DNA from: Candidatus Njordarchaeota archaeon
GTDB lineage: Archaea; Thermoproteota; JANJXX01; Panguiarchaeales; Panguiarchaeaceae
NCBI GenBank assembly: GCA_029855985.1
Contig: JAGSHR010000067.1
Location: forward strand, 1 to 10,285
Length of the DNA stretch: 10,285 nucleotides
Direction: 5' to 3'
Shown: piece after piece, positions 1-7,915 of the stretch
How positions within the stretch are numbered: the stretch's first letter is position 1
Layout: every line of letters begins with the position of its first letter
Made by a program: the position numbers and the translations under genes
Notes under the pieces: model-generated
What the model saw: only the letters and a program-made list of their open reading frames with translations
Told to the model about the DNA's origin: nothing
Databases searched by the model: none

Positions 1-930
<930 letters not shown>

Positions 931-951
931 TGTCTTTCTCTCTTTGATTCT
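931..951 (+). terminator. Pyrimidine-rich tract after argS, possible terminator
   Basis: Directly after the argS stop the plus strand is rich in T and C, with several short T runs. Archaeal RNA polymerase terminates on T-rich non-template tracts without needing a hairpin. The runs are only three T long, so this is a weak call based on position and composition. Confidence 0.3.
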
Positions 952-977
952 TTGGAGTGGAGTTTAGATTTAAATGT

Positions 978-984
978 AAAAAAA
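978..984 (-). terminator. Oligo-T terminator of prf1
   Basis: Seven consecutive A on the plus strand, read as seven T on the minus strand, begin immediately after the prf1 stop codon (985-987). An uninterrupted T7 tract just behind a gene is the typical intrinsic terminator of euryarchaea. No hairpin is present or needed. Confidence 0.55.
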
Positions 985-2232
985 TCAGTGAATCTTATAC
1001 CTGAGGAAAGCTCCCAATCCACCAAAGGCCTTGTAGAACTGCTGGCCCTCTTCGGTGTCAAGGGAAATTATCTCCACGTTTGAGCCGGCTTCCTCGGCCA
1101 TTTTTATGAGCTCTTCGGCAACGTCCCACTTTTCAAAACTCAGGTTCTGGCTCCCACACTTGGGGCAGTGCGTTAGCTTCTTCTTGTAGACGTGGAATTC
1201 CTGCTCGCTCATGGTTTTCTCTTCCTGCCAGCCACAGTTGTTGCACGTGACTCTCACACGAACTTTGTTGTATCCCTCACTTATGAGGAGGGTATCAACC
1301 GCCCCAAGCTCGAGGGCCTGCCTTACCTCTTTCTCACCGTAGGTTATCATACCTGTATCTTTGACGAGGTGCTTGAAAAAGTCCTGAATGAGCTTCCTCT
1401 CCTTCACTGCTTCGTGGTCCCTAAGTATGTCGCTGGCCTTTTCGACGAGCTCCCTGAGACCGTATTCGCCATGGTAGCTTATGTCAACGACGCCGATAAT
1501 TTTCTTTTTGAGCTCGTGGTGGAGGTAGTCCCCTTCAACGAACTCCTCCTTTGTCGGCCCGGGACCTCCGATGATTATTCCCTTGAGCTCACCCTTTTCA
1601 AGGAGTGGCAGGAAGGCCTTATTGGCGTGTTCTCCTATGCGCTTCATGAACTCGTGGGTTTCCTGCTCGCGAATTCTCTCATAACGCCTCGCCGACTGAC
1701 CACCCGCCCTAGTCTTTCCGGGAACGTTCGAGGTAAGCTCGTCTATGACCTCTATGCGCTTCCCTCGAAGGAGCCCTATCGTAGCTTCGTTTTTCTCGAC
1801 GGTGATTAGGCCATAGGCATCCTTAACGCGGAGCATCTCCTCTAGGGGCTCGGTGACGAATGTCTGGTCACACCGGTAGAGGCGAACCTTGAGGGGCTCC
1901 GGAGGAACTATAGCCCAGAGCCTTATGTCGCTGACACCCTCCTGCTCGCTGACGTTGCCGACGAAGAGGGCTAGGCCATTCTCCGGAGTCTTTCGATACA
2001 GCTTGAGGTGTTGCATGGCCCTTTCCAGCGCGCCAAGAACGTTCTTTCGCGTTGATTTGCTCTTGATGTTCTGTGCCGTTCCGTACTCTTCTCTTAACTG
2101 TTGCATTACCTTGTTTATGTCGTAGCCCGCTGGAATGTAGAGGCTTACCAGTTCGGTAGCACGACCTCGATAGCTTTTGAGCTCTTCGACTTTCTTTTTC
2201 AGTTCATACATCTCGGCTGATTTGTGAGACAT
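985..2232 (-). CDS. prf1: Peptide chain release factor aRF1
   Basis: Archaeal/eukaryal-type class I release factor that reads all three stop codons in the ribosomal A site and triggers peptide release. It has 415 residues, the usual length. Visible motifs in order: NIKS at 55-58 (stop-codon recognition, domain 1), YRCDQTF at 119-125 (the YxCxxxF motif of stop decoding), GGQ at 177-179 (peptidyl-tRNA hydrolysis, domain 2), and in domain 3 a zinc-ribbon-like pair CxxC at 330-333 and CxxC at 356-359. I chose the ATG at 2230-2232. An SD-like GGGGTGAT ends four bases before it, and the GTG (2239-2241) and ATG (2236-2238) further upstream overlap that SD. The gene has its own TATA box and ends in a T7 tract, so it is probably transcribed alone, though read-through from the BofA unit is possible. 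Confidence 0.97.
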   Translation of the reverse strand: MSHKSAEMYELKKKVEELKSYRGRATELVSLYIPAGYDINKVMQQLREEYGTAQNIKSKSTRKNVLGALERAMQHLKLYRKTPENGLALFVGNVSEQEGVSDIRLWAIVPPEPLKVRLYRCDQTFVTEPLEEMLRVKDAYGLITVEKNEATIGLLRGKRIEVIDELTSNVPGKTRAGGQSARRYERIREQETHEFMKRIGEHANKAFLPLLEKGELKGIIIGGPGPTKEEFVEGDYLHHELKKKIIGVVDISYHGEYGLRELVEKASDILRDHEAVKERKLIQDFFKHLVKDTGMITYGEKEVRQALELGAVDTLLISEGYNKVRVRVTCNNCGWQEEKTMSEQEFHVYKKKLTHCPKCGSQNLSFEKWDVAEELIKMAEEAGSNVEIISLDTEEGQQFYKAFGGLGAFLRYKIH

Positions 2233-2276
2233 GAGCATCACCCCTTTCTCTTCCCGTTTCTGGGTAGAAGGGGCCC

Positions 2277-2284
2277 TTATAAAA
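2277..2284 (-). promoter_or_regulatory. TATA box of prf1
   Basis: On the minus strand this reads TTTTATAA, a near-consensus archaeal box A. It is centred about 48 bases upstream of the chosen prf1 start, which predicts a transcript start near 2254 and a leader of about 20 bases that carries the SD. It lies in the 60-bp gap behind the BofA-family gene. Confidence 0.6.
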
Positions 2285-2292
2285 GTTTGGCG

Positions 2293-2547
2293 TTAGAGGA
2301 GGTGCAGAACCGAGAGGACTATCAAGATGAATGCTCCAAGGATTCCACCGACAGCGAGTACGAGAAGGGTCATTAGGTTTATGGGAACGTGCGTCACCCC
2401 GAGAAAGTTCAGCAGGCCAATCACAAGAAGTCCAGCTATAGCGTTAACCGCAAGCCACTTGAGGACGGCTATTGTCAGTGCTAGGATGACCCATCCGAAG
2501 AGAACCAAAAGGAAAAAGAGGAGTACTGAGAGCAACAAATCCGGCAT
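2293..2547 (-). CDS. BofA-family (pro-sigmaK processing inhibitor-like) membrane protein
   Basis: Small integral membrane protein of 84 residues with no soluble domain. Hydrophobic stretches span about 4-30, 33-50 and 58-83, fitting two or three membrane segments. The block HVPINLMT (53-60) followed by a GG-x-x-G turn (67-71) is characteristic of the BofA family. In Bacillus, BofA holds the site-2 protease SpoIVFB inactive. The residues I recall as important there (N48, N61, T64) align with N47, N57 and T60 here. Archaea have neither sigmaK nor sporulation, so the target is unknown; see the finding on the protease at 8765-10045. The start ATG at 2547 follows a strong SD (GAGGTGAT, 2551-2558) that overlaps the stop codon of the HEAT-like gene, so the two are almost certainly one operon with coupled translation. 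Confidence 0.85.
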   Translation of the reverse strand: MPDLLLSVLLFFLLVLFGWVILALTIAVLKWLAVNAIAGLLVIGLLNFLGVTHVPINLMTLLVLAVGGILGAFILIVLSVLHLL

Positions 2548-2550
2548 GAA

Positions 2551-2558
2551 ATCACCTC
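2551..2558 (-). promoter_or_regulatory. Shine-Dalgarno site of the BofA-family gene
   Basis: GAGGTGAT on the minus strand lies three bases before the ATG at 2547 and overlaps the TGA stop (2557-2559) of the preceding gene. The overlap fixes the start and implies translational coupling. Confidence 0.75.
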
Positions 2559-3117
2559 AGAGCTTTTCGAGTGTTTCCTTGGCAATCTGGCCGAGGGGAA
2601 CCCACTTCTTGCCCTCAAATGGTAGGACAACCTTGTCCTCAACTCCCGTGAGTTCCTCGACGAGGGGTTTTAACTCGCTCAGTCCAAGTTCTCCTATCAC
2701 GACGAGGAGGAAGCCCTTTTCATCTTTGTTGCATTCTGAGAGAGTACTTTTTATTTCTTCAACAATCCACTTATGATATTTCTTTACGAGCTCTGGAAAT
2801 TCTTTAATAATACTGTATGACAAAATCATTGCGTTCTCCTTGACATAGGGGTTTCTGCTATGTACCAGCGACATGAGTTTTCTAAATGATTCATCATTTA
2901 TATATGGCTTGAGGACATTTTTATCTGTTTCAAGGATCTGTGTAAATGTTAGCAGTGCGTCACCAACAATTCCCGGGTTAGAGTCATCTAAAAGCTCTAT
3001 AAGAGCGTTCATAACCTTTTTGTCCTTTATTGCCTCCTGAACTAGAAGCTCGAACTGCCCCGATTCAAGCATCTGTCTGACCTTTTTCTTTTTGGAACCA
3101 AAACTAAATAATGGCAT
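2557..3117 (-). CDS. HEAT-like helical repeat protein, unknown partner
   Basis: A 186-residue soluble protein with a basic patch near the N terminus (GSKKKK, 7-12), followed by amphipathic helix pairs resembling HEAT/armadillo repeats. The pairs span about 33-62 (with DDSNPGIVGDAL), 78-108 (with SRNPYVKENA), 115-147 and 149-186. Such folds act as protein-binding scaffolds; no catalytic motif is visible and the partner is unknown. I prefer the ATG at 3117 over the longer reading from 3192. An SD-like GGGGTGAC sits just upstream, the longer form would run through the promoter, and the predicted transcript start is near 3129. The gene is compositionally split: the part encoding roughly residues 1-130 is AT-rich and the last third is GC-rich. 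It is cotranscribed with the BofA-family gene and divergent from the glycosyltransferase pair. Confidence 0.8.
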   Translation of the reverse strand: MPLFSFGSKKKKVRQMLESGQFELLVQEAIKDKKVMNALIELLDDSNPGIVGDALLTFTQILETDKNVLKPYINDESFRKLMSLVHSRNPYVKENAMILSYSIIKEFPELVKKYHKWIVEEIKSTLSECNKDEKGFLLVVIGELGLSELKPLVEELTGVEDKVVLPFEGKKWVPLGQIAKETLEKL

Positions 3118-3126
3118 TATTGTCAC

Positions 3127-3147
3127 CCCATTAAACTTTTTAATGGG
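3127..3147. promoter_or_regulatory. Perfect inverted repeat in divergent promoter, candidate operator
   Basis: Arms CCCATTAAA (3127-3135) and TTTAATGGG (3139-3147) are perfect reverse complements separated by CTT. The repeat lies next to the TATA sequence at 3152-3160. For the minus gene it covers the interval between TATA and predicted transcript start; for the plus gene it sits just upstream of TATA. That is the expected place for a factor that represses the first and activates or represses the second. The regulator is unknown. Confidence 0.5.
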
Positions 3148-3151
3148 TATA

Positions 3152-3160
3152 TTTTTATAA
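3152..3160. promoter_or_regulatory. Symmetrical TATA box serving both divergent genes
   Basis: The plus strand reads TTTTTATAA, which is TATA-like in both directions. Its centre is about 28 bases from the ATG at 3184 (+), which suggests a leaderless transcript. In the other direction it is about 27 bases from 3129, giving the HEAT gene a leader of about 12 bases that just includes its SD. No better TATA box was seen for either gene. Transcript starts are inferred from spacing only. Confidence 0.5.
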
Positions 3161-3183
3161 GACTTCCTTACCTTTAATGCTTT

Positions 3184-5487
3184 ATGATGCATGTCCCTAG
3201 AAAGAAACTTATACTATGGAATCTTTTGTCAATTGTTGTTGTGCTCTTGGCGTATTATTTAAACAATCCATATTTAGGGTTTTTTGTTCCATTTATCCTG
3301 GGTTCTAATATTTTAATGCTCCTAATGAGGTCAAGAATTCCATTTAGCGTACTTATTACACTTTCTCCAGCTCTGGGTCTTTCTGTTCTCGCTATCGGGG
3401 CTTATGTTAGTAGTGATCTCAATATTCCTCTTCATATATATTATTGGGCATACACTTTTTTTGTTGTTATTACCTCACTACTTCTGTGGAACAAGCCAAA
3501 TCTGGAATTGTTTTTTGACTTTAAGGAAATCATTACTGTTCTTCTTTCAGCATTTCTCTTGGTAACTATCCATTATTTCGCATACACTTATCCCGCAGAC
3601 AACGTGGATAACTATTTTCATGCAACAAAGGTGCTCTATATATTGAGATATGATTCAATGTTCCCAACCGATGCTCCCTCCCCCAGTGTAGTTTTTTATC
3701 CAGGGGGGTATCATTCTCTCGCGAGTTATCTAGTAGAACTTACTGGATCGTCAATACCAGATGTTATGCTTGCTATACGAACTCTTGCGTGGTTATTGTT
3801 TGTGTTTGGGATATATTTTTTTGCTAAAACATGGTTTGATAACAAAATTGCGATGTACTCGGTCCTTGCTATACTTTCTACGAACATTGTCCACTATTAC
3901 CTACTTGTCTATGTTGAACCAAATTTTGTCAGTTTTTACTTTTTCTTGGTCATGCTAGCTTTAACAGCCTCATATCTTAACAATAGTGATTTTAGACATA
4001 GCATATTTTCCTATAACGTGGTTGGGGTTATTGTGGGAACTGCCTCTATATTGTTCCATCCCTACTCTTTTCAGAACTATGTGTTCGTGATATTAGTATA
4101 TATTCTATTAAAAACTCTATTAAAAACAGGTAAAGAATCTATTCGGAAAGATTTCAGGACAATACTCTTTATGTATCTCCTTGTTCCTCTGTTATCCTAT
4201 GCTGTTCTCAATCCTTATTTCACTAAAATCCTTGTTCAAGGAATTGAAGCTAAGGGAGCGTACTTTTTTAATGTTTCAACAAGTCATGATAATTGGGCCT
4301 TCTTTGATTTTATGTGGAAGTGGGCAACTATCAGAAATGGGAATTATGTGGAAGTCTTTTTGATCATCTTGGGACTTACCTATTACATATTTAAAAAATC
4401 CTCAAAGAAAATTGAACTTTTATCAATTTTTGTGTTTGTTTTATTTGTTATATTTTTAAACATTGATAAGCTCACTCTTAACGTGCCTGTTCCATTTTAT
4501 AGTGCTGCAGCTATGGAAAGACAATTCCTATGGACTGTGCCATTTTTTCCAGTACTAGTCGGCGCTGGTATGAATGCCTTATCGCTTCTTGTAGAGCACT
4601 TTAGAGGCAATTCCAAGAATCAACTTGCAAGGGGCGTTATTATGTTTGTTTATAGTATGATAATTGCATCATTTTTTCTAGTTCCAGCTTATGGGACAGC
4701 AAGGGATATTGTTTCGGCTGAAGCAAACTTCTATGTAACTCCAGAGGTTCTTAATGATTTTAAGTGGATCTCAGCTCATTATGATTCTGTCTCGGTTCTT
4801 GGATCGTGTCATTCTGATTCATCTCCATGGTTACCTTTTTTTGAGGGAACTAACTATCTTGTTCTCACGGATCCCTATTTTGATCGATGCCACATCAAGA
4901 ATAAGACTGTTGAAGAATATGTGAACAATATCTTTTCCAAGAACTTGACATTACCTCAAACTCTCGCTTTTATAGATACAAATGCGCCCAGCTTAAATCC
5001 CTTGGAGTTTGCCAAAAAATATAAGCTCCTAAGACTTAATGGAAACGACTGGATTTTTGATTTATCATCTCATGATGTTTCTAAAAATAGAGAGATAATT
5101 CTTCATAATCTTCTTTTATGTTCCAGCACGCTTCCGGGAAATGTATATAAGTTTGGCAAATATTATATCTGGGGATTTACTAAAAAATATTTTTATGTCG
5201 AATATTTTGCATTTGAAGGATTATATGTTGCGTGGATTTCAGGAAAGACGGGAGTAATAGCATTTAACCCGTGCAAGAACTATGACAAAATATATCTAAC
5301 CCTCTTTGCATCTACAAGAATGGAAATTAATGTAAGTATCAACGGAAAGAGAATATTAATCCGAGAGTTAAATAGGGGACTTAATGTTGTGAAAATTAAT
5401 GAAACTGTTCAAAAAAACTCATTAAACACAATACAGATAACCAAATCTAAGGGAGTGCTTATGATCTATAAAATTAAACTGGGGTGA
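3184..5487 (+). CDS. Large membrane protein with GT-C glycosyltransferase-like architecture
   Basis: A 767-residue protein with about 12-14 hydrophobic segments between residues 9 and 502, followed by a mostly soluble, probably extracellular C-terminal domain (about 505-767). After an early membrane segment, an acidic loop with DNVDNYFHATK (139-149) and then YPGGYHS (172-178) resembles the first extracellular loop of GT-C enzymes (compare DUF6541-type proteins). There, acidic residues bind the metal and polyprenyl-phosphate sugar donor. The likely role is moving sugar from a lipid carrier to a surface protein or glycolipid; acceptor and sugar are unknown. The C-terminal region has several N-x-S/T sequons. 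There is no SD; ATG 3184 lies about 28 bases after a TATA box, so I infer leaderless translation, with ATG 3187 as alternative. The gene is very AT-rich (18% GC at 4381-4440), unlike argS. The stop TGA is embedded in the SD of the next gene. Confidence 0.72.
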   Translation: MMHVPRKKLILWNLLSIVVVLLAYYLNNPYLGFFVPFILGSNILMLLMRSRIPFSVLITLSPALGLSVLAIGAYVSSDLNIPLHIYYWAYTFFVVITSLLLWNKPNLELFFDFKEIITVLLSAFLLVTIHYFAYTYPADNVDNYFHATKVLYILRYDSMFPTDAPSPSVVFYPGGYHSLASYLVELTGSSIPDVMLAIRTLAWLLFVFGIYFFAKTWFDNKIAMYSVLAILSTNIVHYYLLVYVEPNFVSFYFFLVMLALTASYLNNSDFRHSIFSYNVVGVIVGTASILFHPYSFQNYVFVILVYILLKTLLKTGKESIRKDFRTILFMYLLVPLLSYAVLNPYFTKILVQGIEAKGAYFFNVSTSHDNWAFFDFMWKWATIRNGNYVEVFLIILGLTYYIFKKSSKKIELLSIFVFVLFVIFLNIDKLTLNVPVPFYSAAAMERQFLWTVPFFPVLVGAGMNALSLLVEHFRGNSKNQLARGVIMFVYSMIIASFFLVPAYGTARDIVSAEANFYVTPEVLNDFKWISAHYDSVSVLGSCHSDSSPWLPFFEGTNYLVLTDPYFDRCHIKNKTVEEYVNNIFSKNLTLPQTLAFIDTNAPSLNPLEFAKKYKLLRLNGNDWIFDLSSHDVSKNREIILHNLLLCSSTLPGNVYKFGKYYIWGFTKKYFYVEYFAFEGLYVAWISGKTGVIAFNPCKNYDKIYLTLFASTRMEINVSINGKRILIRELNRGLNVVKINETVQKNSLNTIQITKSKGVLMIYKIKLG

Positions 5488-5488
5488 A
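5481..5488 (+). promoter_or_regulatory. Shine-Dalgarno site of the second glycosyltransferase
   Basis: GGGGTGAA overlaps the stop codon (5485-5487) of the preceding gene and lies four bases before the ATG at 5493. It therefore favours 5493 over the GTG at 5484, which falls inside the SD itself. Confidence 0.65.
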
Positions 5489-5492
5489 AAAT

Positions 5493-7658
5493 ATGAAAAA
5501 ATCTTCGTTCTATCTGTTGTTGATATGTCTTTTGGCATTGATACTAAGGCTTCCTCTTCTGCCAGTTATGAACTCCTATGTTGATTATGATGAGGGGACT
5601 TACCTTCTTATTGCTCGATTAATAAACCATGGCATCCTTCCATATCGGGATATTTTCGCAGTTCATCCGCCTCTATACTACTATGCCCTAGCGGGATGGA
5701 TAAGAATCTTTGGTGACAGTTATATAATGGGTCGTATTTTTTCTCTCATTTTAGGGTTGTTTTCGATTTTCATAGCTTATCTTGTTGGAAAAGAAGTTAA
5801 AAACAAAAATCTTGGTCTCCTGTTTGCCTTAGTTCTTGCTTTAGATCCATTAGCAATTCGAATAAACACTTTAGTTCTTCATGAAAGCATGGTTGAACTA
5901 TTCACAGTGTTGTCCCTTCTATTTTTAACAAAATATCTCTCTACCCAAAAAAGAAAATATTCTTATTTTTCTGTGGTGACAGCTTCTCTTGGAACTTCTG
6001 TCAAATTTACTTTAATTCCGTATTTGCTTGCGATTTTTGTTTTTTTGATCTTCTATGAATCTGAACCATTGAGAAAGATCCTTTTGAATTTCCCAAACAT
6101 CTTAACTAGAAATCAGCAATATGTATTACCTCTTGCATATATGCTGTGGATATTAATTTCAACAAGCATTATTGTTATCTGGCCTAGAGAGATAGCAAGG
6201 ATAATTCTCATTGTTCCAGGGATTCACCCAATAGCAAAAATTGGTAATATATATGGATGTGTGCTGTTCTTGTTTTTCTGGATTTTTCTAACAGTCTATA
6301 TACTTAACATCCGATATTTAAGTTCCTTTAAGATGCTATTGAAAGGTTTAAGTAATGTTTTTAGCTACATAATCATATTATCCTTAATTGTTATTTTCTC
6401 AAAGGCTCTTGTTGAGATACCTTTAGGAATTATGGTTTCACGAAATTATGTCAATCAAACTTATTTTGCCCAAGGGACACGTGGTTTTCCTTTCGTTGGT
6501 ATTTTCTGGGTTTTAAACAATGTTCTCACCTATATTCAAAAGTCCTCATTGGAACTTTTAGTTTACTACTTACCATTGTTCTCTTTGATCATTTTGTGGA
6601 TTCCTTTTAAGGCTTTAGGCACCAAACTCTTATTTTCAAAACCTCTCGGAGCGTTAGCACTTTTAAATGGAATCTTTTATTTAATTGTAGCTCCTATAAT
6701 TCCAAATCCACGATTTATATATCCTCTACTTTTAGTGCTCTACATATATCTTCTTTCCGGAGAGATTACTTTAAAGACCGGAGATGTCTGGAAGAAATTC
6801 CTTGGAATCCTGATATCTATAGTACTCCTAGTTGCTCTAATTGATGCCGGGGTTATCTACAACTACCCTAAGGGCCTTCTCAGAATTTCTTGTGCGCCTC
6901 ATACAAAGGAACTAAGAGAGGACCTCTTGTCATATATCCATCAAGAAAACCTCAACGGCACTTATCTTTCGATTAATCCTATGGATGCCTATTATCTTCG
7001 GCTTACTGTTGTTCCCTTTATGGTAGATACTTTTGGATTAGGATATCTTGAAAAATATAACTTGGTTGATTTAGTCAGAGAATATTCTCCTGATTACGTG
7101 ATTTATGATACGTGGATGTTCAATATGATGAAAAACAAACCCCTTCAGCGGGTGTATGGTCCATTGTTTAATTACACCCTCCAAAATGGTACTCTGTTAT
7201 TTGAAGAGTCCTTAAAAGATGGAGAAATAATAGCTTTGTTCTCCTTTAGAACTCCTCCATATCCGTGGAGAGTTGACCTCTATGGAACTTCTCTTCAAGT
7301 ATATTACAGTATAGCCAGAATTAACGTTAACTTTAATCCCTCTCCGGGATTTTTGAAGCTTGTAAAGGAGGATAATGGATATGAACTGTTAATTGTTTCT
7401 CATAACAGAACTTTTGAAGGCAGGATAACTCTTGGGAATAACTCCATGTCCATAGCTTTTCCTTATAATGTAACTCTAACAATTACTTCTCCTGGGGTCA
7501 TTCTACACAACAAAACACCCGTTAGAAATGGTATTTTTGACAATGTGATTCTGTGTACATCTGAATCGTGCTTCCTACTCTCGGGAAAAATCAAGGTCTT
7601 TCATGACAAACTCACTGCCGAAGGCTCTATTCAGCTCAAGGTCCTGAAGAGATTATAG
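5493..7658 (+). CDS. PMT/ArnT-like (GT39-type) membrane glycosyltransferase
   Basis: A 721-residue GT-C protein that should transfer a sugar from a polyprenyl-phosphate donor on the outer face of the membrane. After the first membrane segment (about 5-25), the motif DYDEGTY (31-37) supplies the acidic D-E pair typical of the catalytic first loop. The family block HPPLYYY follows at 58-64. Then come LALDP (115-119), RINTLVLHESMVE (123-135) and GTSVKFTLIP (167-176), which match the usual PMT_2 pattern of successive helices. About 11-13 membrane segments end near residue 450. The last 270 residues form an extracellular domain rich in beta-type sequence and N-x-S/T sites. The start at 5493 is set by the SD; coupling to the upstream gene makes the pair an operon. 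The gene end overlaps the convergent pilin gene by 23 bases. Donor and acceptor cannot be told from sequence. Confidence 0.83.
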   Translation: MKKSSFYLLLICLLALILRLPLLPVMNSYVDYDEGTYLLIARLINHGILPYRDIFAVHPPLYYYALAGWIRIFGDSYIMGRIFSLILGLFSIFIAYLVGKEVKNKNLGLLFALVLALDPLAIRINTLVLHESMVELFTVLSLLFLTKYLSTQKRKYSYFSVVTASLGTSVKFTLIPYLLAIFVFLIFYESEPLRKILLNFPNILTRNQQYVLPLAYMLWILISTSIIVIWPREIARIILIVPGIHPIAKIGNIYGCVLFLFFWIFLTVYILNIRYLSSFKMLLKGLSNVFSYIIILSLIVIFSKALVEIPLGIMVSRNYVNQTYFAQGTRGFPFVGIFWVLNNVLTYIQKSSLELLVYYLPLFSLIILWIPFKALGTKLLFSKPLGALALLNGIFYLIVAPIIPNPRFIYPLLLVLYIYLLSGEITLKTGDVWKKFLGILISIVLLVALIDAGVIYNYPKGLLRISCAPHTKELREDLLSYIHQENLNGTYLSINPMDAYYLRLTVVPFMVDTFGLGYLEKYNLVDLVREYSPDYVIYDTWMFNMMKNKPLQRVYGPLFNYTLQNGTLLFEESLKDGEIIALFSFRTPPYPWRVDLYGTSLQVYYSIARINVNFNPSPGFLKLVKEDNGYELLIVSHNRTFEGRITLGNNSMSIAFPYNVTLTITSPGVILHNKTPVRNGIFDNVILCTSESCFLLSGKIKVFHDKLTAEGSIQLKVLKRL

Positions 7659-7827
7659 AGTTTAATGAAGTCTTTATCCGGTCAATAGTTGTATTTACAA
7701 ACTGTCCTTCCTTTTTTATAGTACCGGTTCGAGGATCGATAAACTTCTTTAGTGCTAGATATATAACAACAAGTGCAAGTGCAAACATAAATATATACTC
7801 AAGTGATGCCTGAGCATTATGTTTCAT
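7636..7827 (-). CDS. Small class III signal peptide protein (type IV pilin-like), copy 1
   Basis: A 63-residue prepilin-like protein. A short charged leader MKHNA is followed by QASLEYIF (6-13), the archaeal class III signal motif. The predicted cut is between A5 and Q6, probably by an EppA-like prepilin peptidase. E10 is the conserved residue equivalent to pilin Glu5. A hydrophobic helix (about 11-27) is followed by a short polar tail ending LNSIISSGP. Mature protein would be about 58 residues, so it may be a very small pilin or a minor subunit. It resembles the neighbour at 7916-8089 both in the signal region and in the NT...LNS tail, so the two are probably tandem paralogues. It has its own TATA box at 7861-7870 and a weak SD. 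It converges on and overlaps the glycosyltransferase gene by 23 bases. Confidence 0.85.
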   Translation of the reverse strand: MKHNAQASLEYIFMFALALVVIYLALKKFIDPRTGTIKKEGQFVNTTIDRIKTSLNSIISSGP

Positions 7828-7860
7828 ATCGCATCCCTAATTGGATCTTCTACTAATAGT

Positions 7861-7870
7861 GTTTATAAAT
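7861..7870 (-). promoter_or_regulatory. TATA box of pilin-like gene 1
   Basis: The minus strand reads ATTTATAAAC, a good archaeal box A, centred about 39 bases upstream of the ATG at 7827. The predicted transcript start is near 7839, giving a leader of about 12 bases. It lies directly behind the oligo-T tract ending the upstream pilin gene, so the two genes appear to be separate transcription units. Confidence 0.6.
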
Positions 7871-7876
7871 TTTTTT

Positions 7877-7897
7877 AAAAACAAAAAAACTCAAAAA
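7877..7897 (-). terminator. Oligo-T terminator of pilin-like gene 2
   Basis: The minus strand carries T5, then T7, then T5, separated by only three bases and one base, starting about 19 bases after the stop of the gene at 7916-8089. This is a strong archaeal oligo-T terminator. It separates the two pilin-like genes transcriptionally. Confidence 0.65.
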
Positions 7898-7915
7898 GTA
7901 TGAAAGAACACGAAA

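Noticed and set aside
1192..1809. 205-codon plus-strand frame opposite prf1
   Set aside because: It is antisense to an intact aRF1 with all motifs; the product resembles no protein and there is no ribosome site.
3118..3192. Longer N terminus of the HEAT-like protein from ATG 3192
   Set aside because: The extra 25 codons would run through the TATA box and inverted repeat and overlap the start of the divergent gene; the ATG at 3117 has a proper SD.
4105..4128. Tandem 12-bp repeat (CTATTAAAAAC plus T or A) in the first glycosyltransferase gene
   Set aside because: It encodes a repeated LLKT within a membrane-proximal segment and is explained by low-complexity AT-rich coding sequence; only two copies.
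5587..5600. C-box-like ATGATGA that could suggest a C/D box guide RNA
   Set aside because: It falls within the conserved DYDEGTY codons of the glycosyltransferase and no matching D box at suitable distance was seen.
7811..7817. Additional half-site TGAGCAT of the 8157-8186 palindrome in pilin gene 1
   Set aside because: Seven bases only, inside coding sequence and without a partner; about one such match is expected by chance in 10 kb on two strands.
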